Below, one piece after another: positions 37,198-47,136 of a stretch of 64,000 bases of DNA. Position 1 is the first letter of the stretch. Every line of letters begins with the position of its first letter. The position numbers were made by a program, and so were the translations under genes. The notes beneath the pieces were generated by a model that was given only the letters and a program-made list of their open reading frames with translations, was not told where the DNA came from and made no database searches. This DNA comes from JANNBN01 sp031430595 (lineage in GTDB: Bacteria > Actinomycetota > Acidimicrobiia > Acidimicrobiales > JANYDT01). The stretch lies in the NCBI GenBank assembly GCA_031430595.1, contig JANPBU010000035.1:310001-374000 (forward strand). The letters run 5' to 3'.

Positions 37198-37791
37198 AAA
37201 TTGAGGGAAAACATCGTTCAGGACACGACGCTCGACACCAGACGGGAGAAAAACAAGCGTCGCACCCGACAAGCGATCCGAGCGGCAGCCATTGAGTTGT
37301 TCACCAAACAGGGTTTTGCCGACACCACGGTCGAACAAATTGCTGCAGCCGCCGAAATCTCCACTCGCACCTTTTTCAACTATTTCGATACCAAAGAACA
37401 GGCAGTGAGCCTTCCGTATGGCCTTCGCGCCGAAGCATCGATATCCGCCCACGGGCAAAACGACAATGATTCCTGGCAATCGATCGAGGCGGCATGCCTT
37501 ACGCTTGCTACAGCGTTGGAAGCCGACACCGACGAGCGTCCAACCCTCATTGCCGGCATCAGGCTTTGCCAGCGTGAACCCATGTTGAGGGACCAAGCCT
37601 CGGCTCAACGTGGCCGGTGGGAACAACTTATGCTCAGCTCGCTCGATCAGACGCTTGTTAATCGGGTGCGGGTCAACGCAGCGGCCGGCGCAACCTGGGC
37701 TTCACTATCGATATGGGCGGAAAACAATGGGTCGGCATCGCTCGTGCAAACAGTTCGGGAAGCACTAGGAACCATCAGCCCAAACAACTGA
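37192..37791 (+). CDS. TetR-family transcriptional regulator
   Basis: About 199 residues. The DNA-binding domain is clear: RRTRQAIRAAAIELFTKQGF, DTTVEQIAAAAEISTRTFFN, YFDTKEQAV. Divergent from the acyl-CoA dehydrogenase, so it probably controls that gene, perhaps in response to acyl-CoA. ATG at 37192 or TTG at 37183 are both possible starts. Confidence 0.87.
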   Translation: MQKLRENIVQDTTLDTRREKNKRRTRQAIRAAAIELFTKQGFADTTVEQIAAAAEISTRTFFNYFDTKEQAVSLPYGLRAEASISAHGQNDNDSWQSIEAACLTLATALEADTDERPTLIAGIRLCQREPMLRDQASAQRGRWEQLMLSSLDQTLVNRVRVNAAAGATWASLSIWAENNGSASLVQTVREALGTISPNN

Positions 37792-37870
37792 GCAGCCCCT
37801 TGCAAGTAAGCAAAACCCGAGAGCAAAAAACGGCGGGCGATGTTGACAATTTGGCTGTTTGCGAGGGTAA

Positions 37871-39133
37871 CTATGCCGGAACCGTTCCAGATGTGCCAAC
37901 GCTTACAGCAGCACCATCCGCAACAGGTCGATTCGGACGCAACGCAATCGCCAACAAGACGGCCACGACGAACAATGCAGCACCAGCAATAAACGGTGCC
38001 GACGGATTGATCCGATCGTACGCAACACCAGCAGCAAGGGGCCCGAGCACACTCGCTGCCGAAGAACCCGATTGCTGAATCCCAAGCAGTGCCCCTCGAC
38101 GAGACGGATGAATGCGGTTTGCCGCCTCGGCCGATAGGGCGGGCCCCGCAAAACCCTGCCCAACCGCAATGACCACGACGGCCGGAATGAGGAGCAACCA
38201 GCCGCTAGCCGAGCCAAACATCGCCAACCCAATCGCCGTCGCCATCAACCCTCCCCTAATCAGGGGCATCGTTCCGAATTTCACGGTAGCCGGACCAATA
38301 AGTCCACCTTGAACGATCGAACTCACAATTCCTACGACCGCCAAGGCAAACCCCGCGTTCCGTTGACTCATTCCAATCTCAGATTTTCCGAATGCGGAGA
38401 ACAGCGTTTCAAACGCGGTGAAAGCGAACGCGGTAACGACCACGATCCCAATCAGCAGAGGAAGGCCAGCTTCGTTCCATCGACGGGCCAACCCCGTACC
38501 TCCATCAACAGCGTCTACCTCCGCGGCTTGTTGAATCGCAAGATGTTTCGTCTCGGTGACACGAACCATCATGATGACCGCGTTGATCGCCGATAGCCCC
38601 GCAAGCAGAAAGAACGGGGCCCGATTGCCGAACAACCACGACACCAAACTGCCAATCGCTGGGCCAATCGTAAAACCGATTCCGAATGCCGCCCCCAACA
38701 TGCCAACCAGCGTTGCTCGACGGTGAGGAGGAGCAATGTCAGAGATTGCAGCGGTGGCCACACCGTACGAGGCGCCGGTTGATCCATCCACGAACCTCCA
38801 CAGCACCAGCAACCAGAGTGACCCGGCCAAGCCTGTCATCAACGCTGCGATTGCGGTTCCGATGAGCGACATCATGAGTACTGGCTTGCGCCCGATTCGA
38901 TCGGAGAGCTTTCCGAGTACCGGCGCAAAGAGAAACTGGGCTGCGCTGTACGCCGAACCAATGACGCCAATCATCAACCCGGAAGCGTTGAATTTCTCGA
39001 TCGCATAAATGCCAAGTACCGGAAGTGCGATGCCAAACCCAATGAGGTCGAGCAGTACCGTCGTCCAAATCGGCCAAAAACCCCTGGGCATGGGCTCGCG
39101 GCCAGGTTTGGAATCAGAAGACGAGCGGTCCAT
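37871..39133 (-). CDS. MFS transporter, TetA-like
   Basis: A 420-residue protein with 12 predicted membrane helices. The first-half motif GKLSDRIGRKPVLMMSLIGT is the MFS loop 2-3 signature, and GIQQSGSSAASVLGPLAAGV lies in the second half. The pattern resembles drug/H+ antiporters of the TetA group; the substrate is unknown. Followed by 28 bp downstream of cysS on the same strand and convergent with the TetR gene. Confidence 0.87.
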   Translation of the reverse strand: MDRSSSDSKPGREPMPRGFWPIWTTVLLDLIGFGIALPVLGIYAIEKFNASGLMIGVIGSAYSAAQFLFAPVLGKLSDRIGRKPVLMMSLIGTAIAALMTGLAGSLWLLVLWRFVDGSTGASYGVATAAISDIAPPHRRATLVGMLGAAFGIGFTIGPAIGSLVSWLFGNRAPFFLLAGLSAINAVIMMVRVTETKHLAIQQAAEVDAVDGGTGLARRWNEAGLPLLIGIVVVTAFAFTAFETLFSAFGKSEIGMSQRNAGFALAVVGIVSSIVQGGLIGPATVKFGTMPLIRGGLMATAIGLAMFGSASGWLLLIPAVVVIAVGQGFAGPALSAEAANRIHPSRRGALLGIQQSGSSAASVLGPLAAGVAYDRINPSAPFIAGAALFVVAVLLAIALRPNRPVADGAAVSVGTSGTVPA

Positions 39134-39161
39134 GAGAAGCTTTCAGCGTAATCGCCAGCGC

Positions 39162-40553
39162 CTAACCCCGGTGAACCCGTGTACCTGATTTCGTGGTTTC
39201 GACCGTCCACCCCGCAGCCTGCAACTCTGCTCGAACGCGATCGGCTTCGGCAAAATCCTTTGCCACCCGGGCCGCATCAAGCGCCGCAGCCAAACCGGCT
39301 GTAACAACATCGACGGGTTCGTCGAGGCTGACAAACAACCCAAGACCACCACAAATTTCGAACGCAGTAGCGGCCAGAATTCGACCCTCAGCCTCGTTCC
39401 CAGCATCGAGTTCGGAATTGGCCCGACGAACAAGATCAAACACCGTCGCCATAGAACTCGGGGTATCGAGATCGTTCGACATAGCCATATCGAAGGCATC
39501 AATTGCGGTCGTGTCCAACAAATCGCATCCGCGCTTACCAAATGCCAAGGTAGGCGCGCTGCCGATTCGGCGACCAAGCGCATCGATGCGGGACAACGCC
39601 GACTCAGACTCGGCGATCGTTTCGGGGGTTACCTCGATCGGTGACCGATAGTGGCTTCGCAAAACAAGAAGACGGTATGCGCGCGCATCAACTTTGGTAA
39701 GTAAATCGGTGAGGTTTGTAAAGTTGCCCAGCGACTTGCCCATCTTTTGGCCGCCGACTTCAACGAAACCGTTGTGAATCCAGTGGCGAGCAAATGTCTT
39801 TCCCCAAGCAACGGCCTGAGCACGTTCATTTTCGTGATGCGGAAACGCCAAATCAAGGCCGCCAGAGTGCAGGTCGAAACCTTCGCCGAGCAGGTCAAGG
39901 CTCATCACCGTGCATTCTGTATGCCAGCCGGGGCGACCGTCACCCCACGGCGACGGCCAATTTGGTGTGTCGTAAGGCCCCGATGACTTTTTCCAAAGCG
40001 CAAAGTCGATGGGTGATCTTTTCTCAAGGTTCGTTTCGACCCGACCCGACCCGCCGGCCTGCAAGGACTCAATCGATTGACGCGCGAGCAACCCATAATC
40101 GGGCACAACCTGCGGCGAGAAGTACACGCCGTCGCTCGTTTCATACGCCGCGCCCCGTTCAACCAAATCGGTAATGAGGCCAACCATCTGGTCGATATAG
40201 GCCGTTGCATGTGGTTGATCGGTCGGACGCAACAACCCCATTGCGTCCATGGCTTTCCACCACTCGGCCTCGTAGCGCTCGCAAATGACGGCGGTGTCAA
40301 CGCTTTCCGCCCGAGCTTTTTCAATAATCTTGTCGTCGATGTCGGTGATGTTTTGGGCATGACGAACCTTGAGCCCAGTCCACTCGACGTACCGGCGAAG
40401 TACGTCATAGGTGAGCGCATATCGGCCGTGGCCCAGGTGAGGAAGCCCATAAACGGTCGGTCCGCAGTTGTACATCGAGAACTCGCCATCGACCCGAGGG
40501 GTTACCTCGAGCAGTTTTGCTTGGGCGGTGTCATACAACTTCAAAATAGGCAC
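39162..40553 (-). CDS. cysS: Cysteine-tRNA ligase
   Basis: A 463-residue class I synthetase. It has the zinc/substrate segment YNCGPTVYG, the HIGH-type signature [26 protein letters not shown] zinc ligands, KMGKSLGN (KMSKS variant), and the full C-terminal anticodon-binding tail ([18 protein letters not shown]). The complete tail and length separate it from mycothiol ligase MshC, which is shorter. The GTG start at 40553 gives the normal N-terminus. Essential for protein synthesis. Confidence 0.92.
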   Translation of the reverse strand: MPILKLYDTAQAKLLEVTPRVDGEFSMYNCGPTVYGLPHLGHGRYALTYDVLRRYVEWTGLKVRHAQNITDIDDKIIEKARAESVDTAVICERYEAEWWKAMDAMGLLRPTDQPHATAYIDQMVGLITDLVERGAAYETSDGVYFSPQVVPDYGLLARQSIESLQAGGSGRVETNLEKRSPIDFALWKKSSGPYDTPNWPSPWGDGRPGWHTECTVMSLDLLGEGFDLHSGGLDLAFPHHENERAQAVAWGKTFARHWIHNGFVEVGGQKMGKSLGNFTNLTDLLTKVDARAYRLLVLRSHYRSPIEVTPETIAESESALSRIDALGRRIGSAPTLAFGKRGCDLLDTTAIDAFDMAMSNDLDTPSSMATVFDLVRRANSELDAGNEAEGRILAATAFEICGGLGLFVSLDEPVDVVTAGLAAALDAARVAKDFAEADRVRAELQAAGWTVETTKSGTRVHRG

Positions 40554-40634
40554 CTGAACAGGCTACCGGCGATTTCGGGGGTTTCTGTAGGGAATTTTTC
40601 AAGTTCGACCGACCGGCCGACGTTGGAAGGGCTA

Positions 40635-41915
40635 TCAGGCGACGACTTGGGAACCAATGGAAACGGCCAGCTCATTCGGGATCGCATGGGGCGACCTCAC
40701 TCCGGCCACCGAGACCCCTTCGGCGACTACCCATGAGGTGGCCTCGTCGGTGTGAACGACACGCAACTGACCTGGCCCGGTGCACCCTGATGGTCGAACT
40801 AACACAGCGAGACGTCGTCCAGGCAACCACCCAACCGGTGTCACTGAACCGGTAATACCGAATTCGGACACCGAACGAAACTCGTCGGCCTTGGAACCAA
40901 ACCACGTCTCGACCACGCCAGAGCAGTTACCCACGCTCACCGCCACTCGTTCTTCAGAGGCACTCGAAGTAAGCATGCCGATGGGTTTCGATGAATCAAA
41001 CGCAATTCCTAATCCGTCGAACGCCTCGAAAGAGTGGACGTGGGTTTCCATTTCGTGTTTCGCAGTAAAGAACAACACGTCACCATTTGCCGAGTACACA
41101 AGGTCATCGAGTTCAGCTGCCGATTCGTCCGAAACAATCAACTTCGGGCCGACACCAGTGTTATCAGCAATCCAGATACCCAGAGTCAGCTCACCATCAG
41201 ATCCAACCCCCGTACCGATCGACGCGATGGCCTTGCCGGCCGGATGATAAGCAGACTTAAGGTGCTCATCAAGAAATGAAACATCGGTTCGAGCAGCACT
41301 TGCACTGTTGCGTTTGACGAGATCACCGTTCGCAGTTGTTGCCAGCAGCGAACTTCCGTTTGGGCTCGACCAATTCACGTTAACGTTGGTTGGCAGGTAT
41401 CCACTTTTGCTGACTGAAGCGCCCCTCGCCACTTGGTCGGGTCCGAGGAGAAGGGCGGTTCCGTCCGGGCTCCAACTCAGCGAGTTAACCGGCTGAGAAC
41501 CCAGGGCATAGAGGCAGCGATCAGCGAGGCCTTCGCCAGACGACGACCAAACCTGTCCGTCTCGAACAAAGGTGACCTGGCCGCGAGGGCCAACGGGTTC
41601 AGTCTCGGGAGTGCAGTTCGGGCCGGTCGAAACGACAGCGATCGCCACCGACGAACTTGAAGCAACCGCGGCAGCCACCGACGAACTTGAAGAAGAACCC
41701 GACGAAACCGGCGCGACAGAGTCTGCACGAAGTTCTGTTGCCCGACCGGCAGTCTTGGAATCTACCGAGCCTACCGAAACAGTCGAGCCATTCGAACGGT
41801 CGCCGCTGGAAGTGCAACCTGCCAGTGTCACCGACACCACCAACACCAGGGATACCACCGACCCCACCGACACCGATATGAACCGAGACAATGAGTTCCG
41901 TCGAGAACACTGCAT
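40635..41915 (-). CDS. Lipoprotein with Ser-rich linker and beta-propeller-like domain
   Basis: About 426 residues. From Met at 41915 there is a signal sequence ending in the lipobox VTLAGC, then a Ser/Ala-rich linker (SSGSSSSSSVAAAVASSSS). The mature domain contains repeating WSPDGTALLLG and VYSANGDVLFFTA strands typical of TolB/WD40-like propellers. It is divergent from valS by about 70 bp; the longer open frame from 41987 would overlap the valS start and is less likely. Linker DNA carries 19-bp direct repeats (41644-41662 and 41674-41692). Function unknown; probably a surface-exposed binding protein. Confidence 0.75.
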   Translation of the reverse strand: MQCSRRNSLSRFISVSVGSVVSLVLVVSVTLAGCTSSGDRSNGSTVSVGSVDSKTAGRATELRADSVAPVSSGSSSSSSVAAAVASSSSVAIAVVSTGPNCTPETEPVGPRGQVTFVRDGQVWSSSGEGLADRCLYALGSQPVNSLSWSPDGTALLLGPDQVARGASVSKSGYLPTNVNVNWSSPNGSSLLATTANGDLVKRNSASAARTDVSFLDEHLKSAYHPAGKAIASIGTGVGSDGELTLGIWIADNTGVGPKLIVSDESAAELDDLVYSANGDVLFFTAKHEMETHVHSFEAFDGLGIAFDSSKPIGMLTSSASEERVAVSVGNCSGVVETWFGSKADEFRSVSEFGITGSVTPVGWLPGRRLAVLVRPSGCTGPGQLRVVHTDEATSWVVAEGVSVAGVRSPHAIPNELAVSIGSQVVA

Positions 41916-41985
41916 AACGCACGGTAGCCCACCAAAGAACGCAAAAGGCCCGAAACAAGCCCACCCCGCCGGTAACCTAGGTGCC

Positions 41986-44586
41986 ATGAAGAACGCTATG
42001 CCCGAAAAGCCAACCCTCGACGGTCTTGAGGCGCGCTGGGATGGCGTGTGGGAATCAGCAGGAACCTACCGTTTCGACCCGACGGCAACCCGTGAACAGG
42101 TTTATTCCATAGACACCCCTCCCCCAACCGTCAGCGGTTCCCTACACGTCGGGCACGTCTTCAGCTATACCCATACCGACACCATCGCCCGCTTTCAGCG
42201 AATGTCGGGCAAAGCGGTCTTCTACCCAATGGGTTGGGACGACAACGGGCTGCCAACTGAACGTCGCGTACAGAATTTCTATGGTGTCAACGGCGACGCA
42301 TCACTTCCGTACGACCCCGAATGGAAGCCCAAGCATTTCGGCGACGCCCCGAAAGATCGCGAATCGATCAGTCGTCGAAACTTCATCGAATTGTGTCAAC
42401 AGTTAACGGCCGAAGACGAAAAGGTGTTCGAAACCCTTTGGCGCACCCTCGGCCTTTCGGTCGATTGGAAGCAGACCTACGCAACCATTGACGAACGAAG
42501 CCAACGAGTTTCCCAAAAAGCTTTCTTAAGGATGGCCGCTCGTAAGCAGGCATACCAGCTTGAGGCACCCACACTTTGGGATATTGATTTTCAAACCGCT
42601 GTCGCCCAAGCAGAACTGGAAGACCGCGAACAAGAAGCCGCCTACCACCGAGTTGCGTTCCATAGAAGCGACGGAGGTGGTGTCATCTTTATCGAAACGA
42701 CGCGGCCCGAACTCCTCGCTGCGTGTGTAGCGCTGGTGGCTCACCCCGACGATGAGCGGTACAAGCCGTTTTTTGGCACCACGGTCACCACCCCCCTTTT
42801 CGGGGTCGAGGTTCCGGTAAAGGCTCACCCTCTCGCTCAGATCGACAAGGGCTCGGGCATCGCGATGATTTGCACGTTCGGTGACACTACCGACGTGACG
42901 TGGTGGCGCGAACTGCAACTTCCAACGCGGGCAATCATTGGCCGAAACGGTCGAATCGTCGCCGACGCACCGGAAGGAGTCGCTGCCGAACCGTACGCGC
43001 GCATTGCAGGCAAAACAGCGAAGCAAGCTCAGGCAGAAATTGTCATCATGTTGCGCGAGTCGGGTGAACTCGATGGTGAGCCTCGCAAAATCAAACACCC
43101 GGTCAAATTCTTTGAAAAGGGTGATCGCCCACTTGAAATAGTTACCAGCCGTCAATGGTACGTACGCACAGTAAATGATCGCGAAGCACTGATGACTCGC
43201 GCCGAAGACATCACCTGGCACCCGCCGTATATGCAGAGTCGACTTGAGAACTGGATTGAGGGTCTCAACGGCGACTGGTGCATTTCGCGTCAACGCTTCT
43301 TCGGTGTTCCATTTCCTGTGTGGTACTCAATCGATGCTTATGGCGAGGTCAATCACACCAACCCAATCTTCGCCGACGAGGCTTCGCTTCCAATCGACCC
43401 GCAAAGTGCAACACCTTTAGGGTTCACCGAAGCACAGCGCAACCAACCATGTGGGTTCACCGGCGACCCCGACGTGATGGATACTTGGGCTACGTCGTCA
43501 GTAACGCCGCAAATTGCAGGGCAATGGGACGAACCAGGCTCTGATCTTTTTGACAGAATTTTCCCGATGGACCTTCGCCCTCAAGGGCACGACATCATTC
43601 GAACATGGCTGTTCACTACACTCGTGCGGGCAAACGCGGAACACAACTCGCTTCCGTGGAACAACACCCTGTTGAGCGGTTGGATTCTCGACCCTGACCG
43701 CAAGAAGATGTCGAAATCGAAGGGAAACGTAGTAACCCCAATTCATATGCTCGAAGAGTACGGCTCGGACGCCATTCGATACTGGGCTGCGTGTGCGCGT
43801 CCCGGGGTTGATACAACCGTCGACCCTGGCCAAATGAAGATCGGTCGCAAACTTGCAATCAAACTTCTTAATGCATCGAAGTTCGTTCTTGGCATCACGG
43901 GTGGTGCACCAGCAGATGCAACGAAGGTCACCGAAATCATTGATCGTGGCATGCTCGTTCGTCTGAGTCATCTCGTCGCTGCAGCCACCCAAGACTTCAC
44001 CGAATACGACTACGCAAGGGCGCTGGAACGTACTGAATCGTTTTTCTGGGGTTTCTGCGACGACTATGTCGAGCTTGTGAAGATACGTGCCTATGGTGCA
44101 GAAGCAATCTCACTGGAAGCCTCGCTTAGCGCCCAACATGCATTGTCGATTTGCCTCTCGACAATGCAGCGACTGTTAGCCCCCTTCTTGCCATTCGTAA
44201 CCGAAGAAGTGTGGAGTTGGTGGCACGACGTTGATGCAACCGGTTCAATTCACACCCAGCCGTGGCCAACGACCAACGAATTCACCGATGCAATGGGTGC
44301 CGTCACAACTGATGACACTTACGCAGCAACCATCGAAGTGCTTGGTTCGGTGCGACGCGCGAAGACGGAAGCAAAACGATCAATGCGATGGCCTGTCGAC
44401 AACCTTCTCATCAAGAGTGCGCTTGAACTGGAAACGACGCTAACACCGGGTTTGGAAGATCTCAAAGCCGCCGGAAGCATCGCTGCAGTTGTGTTCGGAA
44501 CCGCCAACCCTAGGGAACCGCAAGACCCAGAATACGTGGTGACTCTCGCTCTTATCGACCCCAACGCCGCACCGCCAAAGCAATGA
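41986..44586 (+). CDS. valS: Valine-tRNA ligase
   Basis: About 866 residues of class I ValRS: PPPTVSGSLHVGHVFSYTHT with the HIGH-type motif, GWDDNGLPTERRVQNFYGV (the form seen in many actinobacteria), editing-domain IFIETTRPELLAACVALVAH, and KKMSKSKGNVVTP. The C-terminal anticodon domain is present but the extra coiled-coil arm seen in E. coli-type ValRS appears absent or short. Upstream codons in the frame are low-complexity and antisense to the lipoprotein gene; the ATG at 41986 is the likely start, 41998 an alternative. Confidence 0.93.
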   Translation: MKNAMPEKPTLDGLEARWDGVWESAGTYRFDPTATREQVYSIDTPPPTVSGSLHVGHVFSYTHTDTIARFQRMSGKAVFYPMGWDDNGLPTERRVQNFYGVNGDASLPYDPEWKPKHFGDAPKDRESISRRNFIELCQQLTAEDEKVFETLWRTLGLSVDWKQTYATIDERSQRVSQKAFLRMAARKQAYQLEAPTLWDIDFQTAVAQAELEDREQEAAYHRVAFHRSDGGGVIFIETTRPELLAACVALVAHPDDERYKPFFGTTVTTPLFGVEVPVKAHPLAQIDKGSGIAMICTFGDTTDVTWWRELQLPTRAIIGRNGRIVADAPEGVAAEPYARIAGKTAKQAQAEIVIMLRESGELDGEPRKIKHPVKFFEKGDRPLEIVTSRQWYVRTVNDREALMTRAEDITWHPPYMQSRLENWIEGLNGDWCISRQRFFGVPFPVWYSIDAYGEVNHTNPIFADEASLPIDPQSATPLGFTEAQRNQPCGFTGDPDVMDTWATSSVTPQIAGQWDEPGSDLFDRIFPMDLRPQGHDIIRTWLFTTLVRANAEHNSLPWNNTLLSGWILDPDRKKMSKSKGNVVTPIHMLEEYGSDAIRYWAACARPGVDTTVDPGQMKIGRKLAIKLLNASKFVLGITGGAPADATKVTEIIDRGMLVRLSHLVAAATQDFTEYDYARALERTESFFWGFCDDYVELVKIRAYGAEAISLEASLSAQHALSICLSTMQRLLAPFLPFVTEEVWSWWHDVDATGSIHTQPWPTTNEFTDAMGAVTTDDTYAATIEVLGSVRRAKTEAKRSMRWPVDNLLIKSALELETTLTPGLEDLKAAGSIAAVVFGTANPREPQDPEYVVTLALIDPNAAPPKQ

Positions 44587-45653
44587 ACTCGCCCATTCCG
44601 GACAGTCAAAGGGTCACCGGAAAGCCACTTCGTATTGGCTTCATCGGAACTGGGTTCATCGCTACCGCTCATTCGAAACGCTTGAAGGCTGCGCATCCAG
44701 ATCTGATGGTGCGAGGCAACATCTTCGATCACGATCACCAGCGCGCAGAACAATTTTCAAAAGTCAGCGGCCACACGATCGCTCGAAGTGCCGAGGAAGT
44801 CATCGACACCAGCGACGCGATCTTCGTGACTACCTGGACCAGCGAACATCGGTCGCTCGTCGAACAGATCGTCGGTGCCGGGAAAGCAGTTTTTTGTGAG
44901 AAGCCGTTAGCGACAAACCTTGCTGACGCCACCGCTATGACTGAAACCGTTGAAGCGGGTGGGCAGGCCATCATTTCGCAAGCTGGACTGATTCTTCGCC
45001 ACTCGCCGCTGTGGGCGCTCGCGAACCAAGTAGTCAACGACACGGCAGCTGGGCGACTCATGGCTGTCGTCTTTCGTGATGATCAGTTCATCCCGCTGCA
45101 AGGTCATTATGCGTCAACATGGAGATCTGACCCCGAGAAGGCAGGTGCCGGAACCCTCCTCGAACATTCGGTTCACGATATCGATCTCATTCGCTGGGTC
45201 GGCGGAGACATCACCACCGTGAACTGCACCACTTCGAATTTTCACGGGCATCCTGGCATCGAAGACATCGCAACGCTTAACCTCAAAATGGCCTCAGGGG
45301 CCCAGGTATCGCTGACCAGTGTGTGGCATGACAACCTTGCCCGACCCAGTCAACGCAACGTTGAATTCATCTGCGCAAAGAGGATCGTGACGATCAGCGG
45401 AGATGACTATTTCGGTACCATTCGATGGGAAGACTCGGACGGCACGATTACAGAACTCTCTAATGAAGCCACGGTTGCCGAGGGTCTCAAACCGCTCGGC
45501 GGCAATATGAATTCGTCGTTGGCCTTCGTTCAGGCGGCAGCAAATTTGAGCCCTGCCCACCCTTCGTTTCGAGAGGCACTACGCGCACAGACGGTTGTCC
45601 ATCGCGCTTACGAAAGTGCAGCACTGGCTGGATCACCGGTCACTATCAGCTGA
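44583..45653 (+). CDS. Gfo/Idh/MocA-family oxidoreductase
   Basis: A 356-residue NAD(P)-dependent dehydrogenase. It has IGFIGTGFIATAHSKRLKAA, AVFCEKPLATN (catalytic Lys region), and AGAGTLLEHSVHDIDLIRWV, standard for enzymes acting on sugars or cyclitols. It overlaps the valS stop by 4 bp and so is translated from the same message, an unusual partner for a synthetase. Substrate unknown. Confidence 0.87.
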   Translation: MNSPIPDSQRVTGKPLRIGFIGTGFIATAHSKRLKAAHPDLMVRGNIFDHDHQRAEQFSKVSGHTIARSAEEVIDTSDAIFVTTWTSEHRSLVEQIVGAGKAVFCEKPLATNLADATAMTETVEAGGQAIISQAGLILRHSPLWALANQVVNDTAAGRLMAVVFRDDQFIPLQGHYASTWRSDPEKAGAGTLLEHSVHDIDLIRWVGGDITTVNCTTSNFHGHPGIEDIATLNLKMASGAQVSLTSVWHDNLARPSQRNVEFICAKRIVTISGDDYFGTIRWEDSDGTITELSNEATVAEGLKPLGGNMNSSLAFVQAAANLSPAHPSFREALRAQTVVHRAYESAALAGSPVTIS

Positions 45654-45655
45654 CG

Positions 45656-45692
45656 CAAACTGAATCGACACAAACTGAATCGACACAAACTC
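45656..45692 (+). repeat. 15-bp tandem repeat, 2.5 copies
   Basis: CAAACTGAATCGACA occurs at 45656-45670 and 45671-45685, followed by a partial copy to 45692. It lies between the oxidoreductase and PH-domain genes and overlaps no gene. It may be a simple slippage product. Confidence 0.8.
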
Positions 45693-45722
45693 AGTAACGC
45701 TCCATTCGGCTATCGTCACCGA

Positions 45723-46118
45723 ATGGCCATACGAGACACCATTGCGAAAAATGTTCAGCCTCACCTTCAGCCAGGTGAAGAGTTGCAGGTGGTGTTTGCT
45801 GGCCAAACCATGAGCGGTTGGGTCGCATTGTTCGGTGTTGTCTTCCTGCTCCTCGGAAATAGCTACCGGACGATCGCTGTAACCGACCGGAGAATCATTG
45901 TGTTCAATAGCGGGAAAATGACGACCGCTAAGGCAAAATCGATCGTCATGGAAGTTCCCCGGGCTACCTACATTGGCCCAGCATCTGGTCTGTGGTGGAA
46001 GTGCACAACCCTCGGAACCAAATTGTCTGTGCATAAGCGCTATCACAAAGACATTGAAAACGCCGATGCATACCTCGCTCAGGCCGTCGCCCAGTTGCCA
46101 ACACCTCCCATCGCCTAA
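45723..46118 (+). CDS. Small PH-domain-like protein
   Basis: A 131-residue protein. GEELQVVFAGQ and AVTDRRIIVFNSGK...VPRATYIG are the strands of bacterial PH/bPH domains, with a hydrophobic segment at about residues 33-47 (WVALFGVVFLLLG). These proteins are common and mostly uncharacterised. Plausible membrane-linked role. Confidence 0.7.
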   Translation: MAIRDTIAKNVQPHLQPGEELQVVFAGQTMSGWVALFGVVFLLLGNSYRTIAVTDRRIIVFNSGKMTTAKAKSIVMEVPRATYIGPASGLWWKCTTLGTKLSVHKRYHKDIENADAYLAQAVAQLPTPPIA

Positions 46119-46231
46119 GCCCGCCTGGTAGGCAAAGCCGCCGGTAAGCTAAACGACAACGAACTGCAGTGCGCGCCCGTCAATTTCGCGCACTTGCCGA
46201 ACAAGTTCGTTTACTGCCGAGATACGACCGC

Positions 46232-46963
46232 TTATTTAATGGCGAACGTCAGCCGTACGACAGCCGTGATGTCTTTATCGATCGACGAAGTGTCGAGGGC
46301 CCCAGAGTCTTCGAACTCGGTGGCATCACGTGGGGTTACCTGTATGACGCCCATTGAAGCATCGCGAAGGTTGCCAAGGTTTTGTCCCGTCGCTTTCACG
46401 ATTCGTTCGGCACGCACCTTCGCATCTCTAGCAGCGGCTTCTTGCATTGCGATGCGGACGTCTGCCAGTTTTGTAAACAGGTACTGGGGCTGATTAACCC
46501 GAAACGACACACCCTGGTTGATCACATCGTTCAGTGAAAGCGAGAGCTTCTTGATTGACTGAACGTTCGTTGATCGAACTTCGTACCGCTGATATCCGGT
46601 GTACGAAATGACCAGGCCGGTCGAGTTTCCCTCTGCATTCAGCTCGAACACCGAGTCAATACTTACCGGATCGCGTTCAACCTTCGAGGCTTCGAAGCCC
46701 TGTGCACTCAGAGCCGCCAGGAGCAATTTCGACTGGGCCTGAAGTTCACTATTGGCCCCAGCTTGGGTAAGCCCGCTTACCGCCAGGGTTCCAGACAAAA
46801 TGCCGAGATCGGCGGTGATGGCTTTCTTGGCCGAACCGGTGACCGACAGTGTTTGATTGAGCTCCCGATTTTGTTGCCAAGTATTCGACACAATTGCGCC
46901 GGTGGCAATCATGCCGACGGACAACACTGCTGCCCCGATTGCTGCTGCAAATCGATCTGCCAT
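46232..46963 (-). CDS. SIMPL (DUF541) domain protein, exported
   Basis: About 243 residues. The N-terminus has one hydrophobic helix (IGAAVLSVGMIATGAIVS), an anchor or signal. The SIMPL domain follows: TLSVTGSAKKAITADLGIL, SGLTQAGANSELQAQSK, YEVRSTNVQSIKKLSLSLND, and the C-terminal LADVRIAMQEAAARDAKVRA. Periplasmic SIMPL proteins are linked to stress resistance and outer assemblies in some bacteria; the role here is unknown. ATG at 46963 or GTG at 46972. Confidence 0.85.
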   Translation of the reverse strand: MADRFAAAIGAAVLSVGMIATGAIVSNTWQQNRELNQTLSVTGSAKKAITADLGILSGTLAVSGLTQAGANSELQAQSKLLLAALSAQGFEASKVERDPVSIDSVFELNAEGNSTGLVISYTGYQRYEVRSTNVQSIKKLSLSLNDVINQGVSFRVNQPQYLFTKLADVRIAMQEAAARDAKVRAERIVKATGQNLGNLRDASMGVIQVTPRDATEFEDSGALDTSSIDKDITAVVRLTFAIK

Positions 46964-47136
46964 TACACTCACTCAAGTCTTTCTCAACTTTTCGATCGGA
47001 ACGCTTCCGTCGGAACCCTGCGCTGCACATATGTCTGTGCATCACTTAGACGAGAGCAGTCGCCAGTTCGGTTCCTTTCACCACAAATGAAAATCATTGG
47101 ATTGACTTTTTGGTCAAACGCAGGCTTTGTGGTGAC

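Noticed and set aside
39162..40553. Possible mycothiol ligase MshC instead of CysRS
   Set aside because: Length 463 and a complete CysRS C-terminal anticodon domain fit cysS; MshC is shorter and lacks that tail.
41572..41985. N-terminal extension of ValRS
   Set aside because: Low-complexity Thr/Glu residues antisense to the lipoprotein gene; the ValRS N-terminus fits the ATG at 41986.
42526..43293. 255-codon minus-strand frame inside valS
   Set aside because: Antisense to conserved ValRS editing-domain codons and without motifs.
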